Shown: piece by piece, positions 23,401 to 33,300 of the stretch
Numbering within the stretch: the stretch's first letter is position 1
Layout of the letters: every line of letters begins with the position of its first letter
NCBI RefSeq assembly: GCF_019649055.1
Contig: NW_026570237.1
Span: forward strand, 1,302,001-1,366,000
Direction: 5' to 3'
Length of the DNA: 64,000 bases
Origin: Paramacrobiotus metropolitanus
Lineage: Eukaryota; Tardigrada; Eutardigrada; Parachela; Macrobiotidae
Made by a program: the position numbers and the translations under genes
Notes under the pieces: model-generated
Databases searched by the model: none
The model's input: the letters and a program-made list of their open reading frames with translations, nothing else
What the model was told of the DNA's origin: nothing

Positions 23401-25453
23401 TAGCAACTTTTGGTTGCGCTTTCCTTGAAGGACCACGTGTAAACCGGCCAGTCGGTGGAGTCGCAATCGGAGAAGGAACAACCGGAATTGCAGTCTGATT
23501 AGGCACCACCAAGAACGTAAAACCTCCCGGGCTGGCTGAAGGCGTTGCTGTTTGTATCAATAAAGCGGATGGAGTAGCTGTGATCGTTCGACTTTGTAGA
23601 ACGACCTCATTCGAAGGACTCTGGCTGCTGTTGGAGCTATTCATAGGTAAAGAAAGTGGACCGATGACAGCCGGTGTGCTACCGGACATCGGCGGAGCTC
23701 GGTTTTCTAGAGGGAACGGAATAAAAACAGGGAAGCTGGGATGTGGGAGGATACCATCACGCCGCTGCAATTCTAATTTCATTTCTCTATCCTGCTCAAA
23801 GCGTGCCAGAATGTCAGCCAGAACAAAGTGCCGCTCGCAGGCATACAGTTCATTCCCACCCGAAACTTCAGGGCAGGCAGCCAACCATTTCTGTCGCTCG
23901 TGCGGTGCCTCAGGAAACGGGGTAAAGGCCAACCGGGACGCGGATTTATAAAAAGGGGTCTGCTTGATCACTCGCCAACACCCGCAGATGGCACACACCC
24001 GACTGAACAGACACGGTCCATTCAGCTTTCGCATTAATCCGTTCCGGCAACCCAACTGCGACGGGATCGCTGTCGGTTTCAGGCCCCAAATTTTGCCGTT
24101 ATATCCGTAGTCCGAGCTCAGAAAATGGAAGCTACAAACGACGGAATATGGGGCCGGCTGCCAGAAACTGGAACACGCCACCCGCTTAATCCATTCGGTC
24201 TGAAACTGCTTGTCCGAGGGAAATGCGTGGAAAAGTATTCTCCCCCGCGGATTATTATCGCGCGCGTTAAAACATCCCGGGACACAGCACTTGCGAGCTT
24301 CGTCGGCGTCGGTGAGTGCAGGATAATCAACGGGAACGTGCCGGGCGCAGTGATCCAGCACTGTGAGTCGTCCATCGACAATCTTCTGAGCTAACGAACA
24401 ATCTGGGCGACTTGGGATTGGTTTCGGTGCAATGACGACAGGAGGAGGAAGATTCCTGGCCCTTTTAGCAACTGGAATTGCGACTTTCGGAGTTGTACAG
24501 TTATTCAACAAGACTGTCAGATTTGCGTGCGGAAAGTTCGACGGCACATTCGCGGATGCCTGGGCAACTTCAGCTGAAGCACTGAGAGAGTCACTGGACT
24601 CTTTCTGGGTTTCGTCACTGTTGTTTTCGTCCAAGCAATCGATAGAGCGCTTCTTTGTACCTAAAACAAACGAAAACGTGTCTTGGCATACATAATCCTT
24701 TTACAACGCCAATGCAATATTTTACAGATCAACGTGTCAGTAATGTAAAAGAAAAGCCATGAAAAAGCCAAAACCCGCCAAACTTTCACAATGTTTACAG
24801 AACACGAAAATATATCGCTTGCAGTGAAGTGAATTTTCTCGCTGCTACGAATTTCGCATATTATTGTCATAATTTATAAACAATAACAGCGTGCAGTATC
24901 AAACTCTCACGATTTTGTCGTCCTAGTCATCATATTACTCCAATTCTTCTTAGCTTTGTAGATAATTTGTTTCCCTACTGATATTTTATTTTGAATTCTT
25001 TTTTTTCGGGAATCATCAGAATAGAATTTGGATATCCTGTCATTCTGTCAGATGGATTATGCCAACAAAAACGTTTGGGGATCGGCATTTACCCTGACTA
25101 GCCAGAATAATTTCGGGGCTGTCAGCGCGCGGCACCACATCGGCTGGCGGTCGCATGGAATCGGGAATGGCTTCGAAAACGCTCGGCAGCGCATCGTATT
25201 TCACCCTTTTCTCCGTTCGCCCGGAGCCATCTGCGTGGCGCAATGTGAGGATATCCTCTGGACGAAAGTGTCTGCTGCAAATCTTGCTGGTTGGAGAAGG
25301 AGTCCAGTCTTTGGCACGCAAAGAGCGCTCGATCCAGACGGGGTAGCGCGGATCGTTCGGATGCGGGAAATCGAAGAAACACACGCTGCGCAAGGAACGC
25401 GACTGCTCCGACGAAGGACACAACAACACGCAGCATGCTACAGGATCGGGCAT
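13801..25453 (-). CDS. Gene B: full-length THAP–PR/SET–C2H2 protein (best intact copy)
   Basis: Thirteen exons: 25453–25093, 24660–23054, 22891–19657, 19304–19197, 19126–18986, 18918–18553, 18477–17612, 17548–16874, 16716–16291, 16232–15804, 15730–15308, 15245–14535 and 14457–13801. They sum to 10,005 nt with no stop, giving 3,334 residues. Order: THAP, THAP pair 1, a seven-finger C2H2 block, four more THAP pairs, linker, zinc knuckle, PR/SET and about 35 C2H2 fingers. This is the strongest evidence that the architecture is real and under coding constraint. The function is inferred as sequence-specific chromatin regulation in the nucleus. The unusual point is the C2H2 block within the THAP array. 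Confidence 0.85.
14535..15245 (-). CDS. Gene B C2H2 exon 14535–15245
   Basis: 711 nt, phase 0 at both ends. Four fingers of the standard module are followed by a junction (KRSIRKTWRSAERNY) and two fingers (CSMC, CVEC) of the type that forms a separate exon in C (27,403–27,804). An exon fusion with loss of the first fingers of the second module is likely. Confidence 0.75.
15308..15730 (-). CDS. Gene B C2H2 exon 15308–15730
   Basis: 423 nt module with four fingers (CNDC, CPQC, CPVC, CEKC), from SHRAKEVKYGN to YDLHIR, phase 0 at both ends. It corresponds to part of A exon 7 and to the broken exon 28,380–28,770 in C. Confidence 0.8.
15804..16232 (-). CDS. Gene B C2H2 exon 15804–16232
   Basis: 429 nt, phase 0. 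Four fingers (CSDC, CPEC, CPIC, CPKC) from SHRASKMYSS to SAHIS. The counterparts in C (28,842–29,272) and E (43,531–43,961) are both 431 nt and frameshifted. Confidence 0.8.
16291..16716 (-). CDS. Gene B C2H2 exon 16291–16716
   Basis: 426 nt, phase 0. Four fingers (CSDC, CPEC, CPVC, CSNC) from GHRTSAALAART to FVRHVV. The same length and layout are found in C (29,334–29,759). Confidence 0.8.
16874..17548 (-). CDS. Gene B C2H2 exon 16874–17548
   Basis: 675 nt, phase 0. Seven fingers beginning CQQCGLQF and ending CRECGKEF; donor GTATGT. The two halves (three fingers, then four) are separated by an intron in gene E (44,746–45,159 and 44,108–44,494). Confidence 0.8.
17612..18477 (-). CDS. Gene B exon 6+1: linker and first C2H2 block
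   Basis: 866 nt. A Ser/acidic linker with VDGTFLPCDDHVDVD and a basic stretch SKTKRTNKTR precedes seven fingers (CSEC, CPEC, CPVC, CDKC, CPEC, CPVC, CPEC). Donor GTTAGT. It takes the frame from phase 1 to 0. Confidence 0.8.
18553..18918 (-). CDS. Gene B PR/SET exon
   Basis: 366 nt. The PR-domain core is visible as NWMKHVRFADSLQNSNLLVF and EELKVWYSKQYLE. It differs from A and C at scattered positions (for example TEEQRRYYELES). No stop or ligand loss is seen. Activity as a methyltransferase is possible but unproven, because the SET NHS motif is not present. Confidence 0.85.
18986..19126 (-). CDS. Gene B zinc-knuckle exon
   Basis: 141 nt encoding the C-x2-C-x7-C-x2-H knuckle (CDCCHKFLPTPCWLH) and SLPKMLYLDVCDDSLTG. 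Joins to the linker exon at phase 1 to give DDALMY. Confidence 0.8.
19197..19304 (-). CDS. Gene B linker exon
   Basis: 108 nt, phase 1 at both ends, encoding GAVHGMPSVIPFTTDEAVE and PRCAPDDALM. Acceptor cttcag, donor GTAAGA. Confidence 0.7.
19407..19493. repeat. Nested perfect hairpin in an intron of gene B
   Basis: Arms 19407–19435 and 19465–19493 are perfect 29-bp reverse complements (ACTTTCGTTTGATTTTGTGA … on the left). The loop holds a second inverted repeat, ACCTGTAATGATTACAGGT at 19441–19459. The structure lies in the 352-bp intron between the THAP array and the linker exon. Confidence 0.85.
19657..22891 (-). CDS. Gene B exon 3: three C2H2 fingers followed by eight THAP-like domains
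   Basis: The exon starts SHKVKNFWANRTCSDC, a normal module start, gives three fingers (CSDC, CPEC, CPVC), then runs from MRRDHPSPVNAACCVPGC straight into THAP type a. Four a/b THAP pairs follow, then the acidic tail ending ENGLPEDEH. It is 3,235 nt and fully open. The finger part is absent from this place in A, D and E. Confidence 0.85.
23054..24660 (-). CDS. Gene B exon 2: THAP pair 1 and four C2H2 fingers
   Basis: A basic N-terminus is followed by THAP type a (CCVPGCFNARD … CSFHF) and type b (CAICGCWR … CERHF), and a Pro/Ser/Thr linker. Then four C2H2 fingers start abruptly at CSQCGLRFSTDVLCRIH and end HSHLM at a GTAAGT donor. The fingers resemble those of the 44,108–44,494 exon of E (shared GGKEIAED). 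Confidence 0.85.
25093..25453 (-). CDS. Gene B exon 1: N-terminal THAP domain
   Basis: 361 nt from MPDPVACCVLLCPSSEQ. C2CH ligands CCVLLC and CSRHF, with the ALPSVFE box. An in-frame ATG exists at 25,501 but the conserved start is at 25,453, and a tttttttag acceptor-like site lies between them. Donor GTAAAT. Confidence 0.85.
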
Positions 25454-26206
25454 CGCTCCAGAGTCCAGCCTAAAAAAATTAAAACTGACGAAATCAATCA
25501 CATTGTCACACTAATTTGGTAGCAAACCGTAGCTTGTAAAGGCTAAAGCAGATGAAAAAAAAATAATTTTCAGTTGACAGACTGCAAATTTCTGCTTAGA
25601 TTAAAAGTACTTTCTTATGAGTCTAGAGCCTGGCTGCTGTGCAAGACAGAATTTCTTCCAAAATTCCACAATTTTGTAAATTGGTGCGCAGAGCCTTACG
25701 GTAGTTTATCAAGCCCGTGTCCAGAAAGATCGAAATTATTGCGATGGCACTTTTTTTGTCACGCGGCAGAGCGGTAAAGGTGCAGATTCTTAATTACAAA
25801 CACAGTGCTAAAATTTCTTAACCTGTGAGATTCCTGTTCAAATTGTGAAGGTTCCTCAGCTCAGTCGCATCAGAAATCTGCCCGCTGCGAGAAGCGAGGT
25901 TTGGTGAGTCGCTGATAGCTTCCGAAATAACCCTGCCACCATCTGCAGGAAAACATGCTGTTGACAGCTAAGATCACTGAATGATGTCTGAATCAAAGAA
26001 AATTTGGGAAGCGGAGATAACGAGCACTCGTCCAGCGGTAGCAACTGGAGATAAGCTGCCCGCCGTAAGATAACGCAAATAACTACAACTTAAGTAACAA
26101 GAAAAAATCGTCAAATGCGCGAGAAAGTCTATTTAAAAGTGTCCTCGCAAATAAAAAATCAAAAGTGGCTTTGAAAGTGGCATTTGCTCATGAGTATAAT
26201 TTTTGC

Positions 26207-26280
26207 TGTGCAGCTTCCTCACCGGGGAGGTGGCACGGTGGACGTAGCGTGGTAATAAGCGGTATTAACCTTTGTTCTTT
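26207..26280. other. Conserved intergenic element, copy 3 (downstream of gene C)
   Basis: GTGCAGCTTCCTCACCGGGG then AGGTGGCACGG, ACGTAGCGTGG and AGCGGTATTAACCTTTGTT. The same order of blocks occurs in copies 2, 4 and 5. It starts about 390 bp past the stop of gene C. Confidence 0.6.
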
Positions 26281-26331
26281 ATGAGACCTTAACGCAATTT
26301 CTGATGAAAAATCCTCATAAATTTACAAATC

Positions 26332-26337
26332 TTTATT
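26332..26337 (-). terminator. Putative polyadenylation signal of gene C
   Basis: AATAAA on the minus strand, 337 nt past the stop, in TTGTAATAAAGA context. The same position in D carries AATAAA at 35,684–35,689. Confidence 0.5.
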
Positions 26338-26673
26338 ACAAAAACAAAAGAGGTCATACAGATAAAACAGTAACAACAGATTAAAAACAAGAATCCTTAA
26401 TTCGCGCCCAAACCTATCCCAAACGAGCCGCTAACTGATTAAAAACACATGCAGCTCCAACTGGAGAAAGGTTCTCATCAATAACCCGTTTATGCAATCA
26501 TGGCAATGGTCAATCATGTACCCGCCTCATAAAGAAAATAAACAACAATACCAAACCACAAGCCGATAACAATGAAATATCAATACTTATCAGATTTCAA
26601 ACGAAAGCCGTTAACAGGTCCCAATCACCGTCCCATCAACAACAACTGAGGACGTGACAGTTCTGCTGCCTAT

Positions 26674-27327
26674 TCAGTCAGCGCTGCCGTCTGTCAATTC
26701 TCCCATCATTTCCCGCCAACATTTCCGACCCATCTCCTCATCTACTTCCATCACGGAGCCCTCCACAACCGCTGAAGCATGCGTGGCTGCAATATGCACG
26801 TCGAGATCGTCGTTGCAAGGGAAACGTTCCGTGCACTGACCACACTTGACAACCAACTCTGCATCGCGATGAGTAATTAAATGCAGCTGTAAAGCGTTTT
26901 CGTCGGGGAGCTTTTCATGGCATACGCTGCAAGGGATGCCGGTTTTCGGACGCAAATGCTGCTCCTCCATCACATGACGGGATAATAAACGATAGAAGGG
27001 AAACTTCGCGTCACACATTGCGCATTCAAAGCCACCGTTAACGTTGTGCTTCTTCACGTGCTGATTCAGCTCCAGGGAATCTGCAAACGACTTCCAGCAT
27101 AGCAAGCACTCATTAGGCGCGGGTTCTTCCGCAACGGACTGAGATAATTTTCCACTTTCATGCTCTCTGACATGCGAAGCAAAGATGCGCGGCGACTGGA
27201 ATGTTTTCTGGCAGATTTCACATTTAAGTTCTTTTTTGGGGCTGTGATCGAGGAGATGCTGCAGCAGATCACCATCATTCCCAAACACTTCGTCACAAAT
27301 CACGCATTTCAGTGCCGCGTGATCAGT
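26674..27327 (-). CDS. Gene C last C2H2 exon
   Basis: 654 nt with seven finger-like units (CVIC, CEIC, CLLC, CAMC, CSVC, CGQC and variants) and an acidic tail EMGRKCWREMMGEL, ending TGA. Unlike B, its first finger keeps both cysteines. Confidence 0.8.
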   Translation of the reverse strand, partial: TDHAALKCVICDEVFGNDGDLLQHLLDHSPKKELKCEICQKTFQSPRIFASHVREHESGKLSQSVAEEPAPNECLLCWKSFADSLELNQHVKKHNVNGGFECAMCDAKFPFYRLLSRHVMEEQHLRPKTGIPCSVCHEKLPDENALQLHLITHRDAELVVKCGQCTERFPCNDDLDVHIAATHASAVVEGSVMEVDEEMGRKCWREMMGELTDGSAD

Positions 27328-30300
27328 CTGCAAAGTAACGCACAAACTATGGTTAACCGAGCGCTCAACCCGATGACCGAAAAAAAACCGACAAGAACGA
27401 ACCTTCATGTGCGCCTGCAAACCGGCACGCGAACGAAAATCCTTCCCGCATTGCACACATACAGCGGTTTTCTTCTGAGATGCGGACGCATGATCAGAAG
27501 ATTCGGGGCGGTCATTGTGATCGGCATGATGAAAACATTGTCGCGCATGACGACGCAGTGAAGCGAACCACTTGTTGCATATTGGACATTTCTCCGTCTG
27601 CACTCCGTGCGTGCCAACATGTTCCGCCAGCGCCTGCAGCTGCTGAAAAGTCTCACCACACTCCGGGCATTTTCCCGTGCTTTGCAGATTTTTGCTAAAT
27701 AATCCGTGACTGATTTCATGCAGCTCACACAGCTGTTCATTCATAAACCGTAAACCGCACATGTCGCAAGTGGCACTGCCGGATGAGGCTTTCGTGCAAT
27801 GAACCTGCAAACACCAATCAATTTTTAAAATCGTTAAAAAATCCTAAACAAAATTTGTTACACAAAAACGCTAACCTGCACATGCTGCTTGAAAGCACCG
27901 CATTTCTCAAAACCTCTCCCACATTTCGGACAACGGTAGCTCTTCTTCGAATGCTCTTTTCGATTGGATTCATCGGATACGACTTTTGTGCTGGAACAGT
28001 TTAATTGCGCCACATCTTTTTCCAGAAAATACTCCGGATGTTCGTGCGACATGTGTACTCGGAGACAACTGAACCATCGACTGCACACCGAGCATTTGCT
28101 GGTCGCTTTGCCATGCGCGCTAACGTGACTGACCAGCAGCTCTAATTCAGGGAATTCTTCTTCACATTCGGGACACGATTTGATGTTGTTCAACTCTCCA
28201 TCGCTGTATCCATCGCTGCTGTGCTGCAGTGTATGCAGCCGACACAGCAACACATTTCCAAATCGCAGTCCGCACTCACTACATGTCACGGAGTTGTACA
28301 GATACAACGCGTCGCTATACCGTTGTGCCTAGAAAATAACAAGAATTAACAAGTAAACACTGCACCAGTAGAAAAAAACTTTCACATGCAAGCTGTGATG
28401 CATGGGAACTATTTTTTCACATTTCTGCTGCCATGCTGAGCGTGCCGCTCTTTACCTTTGTTTGGGCGACAAACTCCGCGAAACGCTCCTGATGATCACG
28501 GCGGATGTGATCCTTTAGCGCGGCATACCATCGGCCGCATACCGGGCACTTGTCCGTGCGTTTTCCATGCGACGCCACATGCTCCAACAATTTCGTGACT
28601 TGTTGGAAGGATTCACCGCAATGCGGACAGTCATTAACATCTATTCGATGATCGCTCAATTCTTCCGTATGCTGCATCCGATGTAGATTACACAGAGCTT
28701 CGCTGTCAAATCGCAGACCGCAATCGCTGCATGTCAGATTCTCGTATAGTCTTTCGCTAGCTCGATGCCTCTACAACAGCGAAACAATACAAATACCTGG
28801 CAAAGTGAATAAACTAGCGATCGGAAGTTCAGAACACATACCGCAATATGCATCATCGAATCACTTCGTGAGGTGAACTCTTTGCCGCATTTTGGACATT
28901 TATATGGTTCGTTCAAGACGTCTCCAGCATCCGGGCGATCATTTCCATTGTCAGCTTCCTCTTGGCCAAGCACTTTATAATAATAATCCGGATGAACCTG
29001 TCTAGTGTGATATTTCAACGCACCGAACCATCCTCCGCATACCGGACACTTTTCGGTCGGTTTACCATGTCCGGCAACATGTGCCACCAATTCATCCAGT
29101 TCTTCGAAAATTCCATCACCTTCCGGACATTCTCGGGTGTCACGAATGACCTCTGACACTTCGGCATTCCCGTGATGCCCTCATGCAGTCGGCATAGCAG
29201 CTCGCTGTTGAATCTCAGACCGCACTCGCTGCAAGTTAAACTGCTGTATCTCCCTTCGTGAGCTCGGTGATACTAAAAAACACCAACCCGTTGTTAATTT
29301 TAAACAACACGTGTTAGCCATCAAAACACAAACCGGAATATGCCCCGCCAAAGTACGCTTCGAAGGGAACACTTTGCTGCATTTGGGACATCTGTACGCC
29401 CCATTTACATAGTTTTCATCTGGGCCACCGTTATCGTTGTTATGTTCCGTTATTCCCAGCATCTGATGGCGATCATCCTGATGATCATGTCGGATGTGGG
29501 CAGCCAAAGCAGCATACCAGTCCCCGCACTTGGGGCATTTTTTCGTTGCTTTCCCGTGCTGGTTGATATGTGCAGTCCAATCCTCCACATTTTCCAGGTT
29601 CAGATGACATTCAGGACATTCTCGGGTGCCACCCATCGGCTCCGTTGATTCTGCATTTCCGTGCTGCAGCTTATGCAATCGGCACACGATATCGGTTTTG
29701 AATCGCAGACCGCACTCGTCACATGTACGAGCGATCAGTGCGGCTTTAAAGAGGTGACTCTGCATTGAAAAGGAAACAAACAACTATCAACTCAGAATCT
29801 CCGAGCACAAGTTTTGGTAAATTGTTTTCAAACAAATAAAGAGACAGAGAATAAATTATTACAGTAAAGCTTAATCGAATTTTAACGCAGCTTTGTGAAA
29901 AAGCTGACATACATTGACATGAGAAGCCAAAGAGGCAGCTGACGCGAATTCCTTCCCGCATTCTCCACACCGATACGGATTGTCCCCGCACTTCTTTCCC
30001 GGATCGACCCTTTGATGACGCCAAATATGGCCGATTAATCGATGATAACGTCGCTTACAAACCGGGCATTCCTCCGTCTGCCGGCCGTGAATCCTGACGT
30101 GCTTCACCAGTGCGTCGAAATCTTCAAATTCTTCCGCGCATTCAGCGCAAGCAGTTGTGCTTCGTAGGTCTTCCGCTAATTCTTTGCTTCCATGCTCATA
30201 CTCGTGGATGCGGTACAAGAAATCAGTGCTGAAACGCAAACCACACTGAGCACATGTGGTGTTCCTGAAACGCACCCGGAATGCACCGTCAGCAACTGTG

Positions 30301-33300
30301 TCGTCATTCGACTCTTCCTCTTGCAGAACAGGATCAGGCGCTCGCGCAGAATGTTGACGCTTAATGTGGGTGCGCAAACGGTGACGGGGGAACCAGTGGA
30401 TGCACTGGGGGCATTTCTCCGCTGCTACTGCATGCGTGACAATATGTTCATGCAATCTATCCATTCCGTCACACTCTTTATCGCATTCGGGACATCTTTG
30501 CGCGCCGGCGAGAGCGTGACACGATGCAGCCTCATGGCTGCTCTTGTGCAGGACATATAAACTATCTTTCGGAAATTGTAAACCGCACTCCTCACACGTC
30601 GAACTATCAGAGGATGCCATGGGCTGATGGCCCTAAACGATAACATACAGATGAAAGCGTATCTGAACGTGATACTACAGATGACCAATCTGTTCACAAA
30701 CTGACAACGAAGTTAGGGCCTGTTAGGCACATACCCGCAGGTGAGATTTTTGCGAGGATTTCTTCCCACATTCCGGGTAACCCATTTCGCCCAAATACTG
30801 TGGATGATGGTGTGCGATATGTTCCTTCAACCACGAGTAACAACCGTTGCAGACCGGACACTTTTGCGTGCGTGATCCGTGCGTGCTCACATGCTCTGCT
30901 AATTTATCCAGGCTTTCGAACATCTCACCACATTCCGGACATCTTCGTGTGATAATTATGCTGTCGATACACTCCTGGTCCTGGTGACCCCGCTGGTGTA
31001 GACGACAGAGGAAATTATTGGTAAATCGCAAACCACACTTATCGCAATTCACAGGCCTCAGATCTATCTTTTTTATACTGACTCCGCGATGGTAGCGGTG
31101 GAGATGGTTAAGAACGGAGGTTAAACTGCAGGTCTCATTGCAGACCGGGCATTGCACCAGCGCTGTTCCGTGTTCGTCAACATGCTTCAGTAAAGCGGGA
31201 AAATCGTCAAAATGTTTCGAACATTCAGGACACTCTTGTTCAGACAGATCATCGTAGCCCGTGTGACTGAACTGGTGCAAACGCAACATATTCTCACTGC
31301 GAAACCTAACTTTGCACTCCGAGCAGATATGGCTCGTGGAAACGTTTCGCGTTTTCCTGGTGCGCGGTGTATTCGACCGACATTCGTCCGTCTGCCGATA
31401 ATCACCATCTACAGATACAGCCGCTGGCGACAATGTTCCGCTTTCTATCGGCAAATGTGACATGCAAATAGCTTCAACTGATGAGCCACTCAGTGTCGCT
31501 TGTGCACTTCCTAGTGCGGGTTCCCTTTCGGTATAATCATCGCATGGCGAAGAGATTCCACCAACTACAAAGAAATATCCAGCTAAGCAAACCGCATAGG
31601 ATTTTCCTCCATTTAAAAAGTTTTCCAGATGCTACGTAGCACGTACCTTCATCCATTTCCAGTTTTACATCTTCAACATCAGCTTTTCCATGCGGTTCTA
31701 CCATTTCCAAGTACTGCTTGGAATACCACACCTTCAGTTCTTCGCGGGGAGCGACTGTTTTGATGGTGACGAAGACCACTTCCGATCCGCGCGAGAACAC
31801 CAGCAAATTGCTGTTTTGCAGGCTGTCGGCAAACCGGACATGCTTCATCCAGTTGCACGCGTAATCCGACTCCATTTCGTAATATTTGCGGTGCTCGTCC
31901 GTCACGCAAAAATACCGCGCCTTCTCACTATCGCCCGGCGTAAGCGGTGCAATTAACGGTCCAAACAAGGTATTAGGGCCAATCACTTCCTTGGTGAACA
32001 CAGCTTTTCCTAAACGCATTAAGTAGTTATGTATATATTTCTAGAACATGAGCGAAAATGAGGCATTATACCTGTTATCGAATCGTCGCAGACATCCAAG
32101 TAGAGCATTTTGGGCAAACTGCCGACGGAAAACGGAACAACTAGTTCATCGCAGACGCTGACTGCGTGAAGCCAGCACGGAGTGGGAAGAAGCTTGTGGC
32201 AGCAGTCACAGTCTGCAACCATTCGCTGTACATTATAAGACAAGGAAAGAACCAGCTATTTGCTCTTACAAATTAGAGCGTCATCCGGGCCACAACGCGG
32301 GGGCGTAAAAGTATCTTCCATTGGATCCTCTGTAGTAAACGGCAGTGCTGATGAAATGTCATGAACAGCGCCCACTGAAACCATCCAACCAAAGATTAAA
32401 TGTGAAAGTTTACCGTACAATGTTCACAGAACGTTATTTATTTACTGTAACGTTATCCACAAAATTATACGAAAAAAACAGTAACTGGTAGTTCAAAACG
32501 GTATCAAACTGTACATATATCATCCATCACCGTTTTTAGATGTGTTGAGTACTTTATTCAGTATACAAAACATTGTGCTTTCACATCATTTAAATGGAAA
32601 ATCCGTTCCAGTTAATACGAGACGGAATAGTTCCCAAAGCATTTGCAGCAATGATTCAGAAAAGTGTAATGACCTTTTGAAATACTATTGGGGAAATTAA
32701 ATAGCACAACTGCACGTACCGTTAGGACGATCCTCATCCCCCGGAAGGCCGTTTTCGGCGACTCTCGGCATTCTCAAAGCAACATGTATTGAGTTTGTGA
32801 CTTCCAGTACGGGTGCATCTGTTTTGTCAACTTCCATGCGCGAATCGTCGTCTTCCGTTGCATCGAAATCGCATGTACTATCATCCGGCGACACAACATC
32901 TCTTTCTTCATATATGCCAATGTCAACGCCAACTTCACTTTCATAATCATCCGCCGTATCAACAAACGGCTCAAATAACGAAAACCCACCAAAACCACCA
33001 TCCGGTACTCCCGTCACATCAACAGCGCCATCTTGCGCGCCTGGAACGCCAACAGTGCTCTTAACGCCAGAGTCGGCTTTCTTTAACTTAACAGGTACAG
33101 GGAGCTCTGCGAATCTTGGGATAGCTCTCCTTTTCAGCACTACTCTGGATTCTTTACCGTCCTCTCGCAGAAATGTCAAATCCTCTCCCACGAAGTGATT
33201 TTCACAAATAACGGATTCACTCGACACGATCAAACTGGGATTCCACTGGCGGCAAGCGATCACCCATGAATCACGTAAAATATCGTCATCCGGAAAAGGA

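Larger units (their letters stand above)
25454..26673. other. Intergenic region between genes B and C
   Basis: Contains the upstream region of B with an acceptor-like site at 25,470–25,471, the conserved element at 26,207–26,280, and a polyadenylation signal of C at 26,332–26,337. No other gene recognised. Confidence 0.6.
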
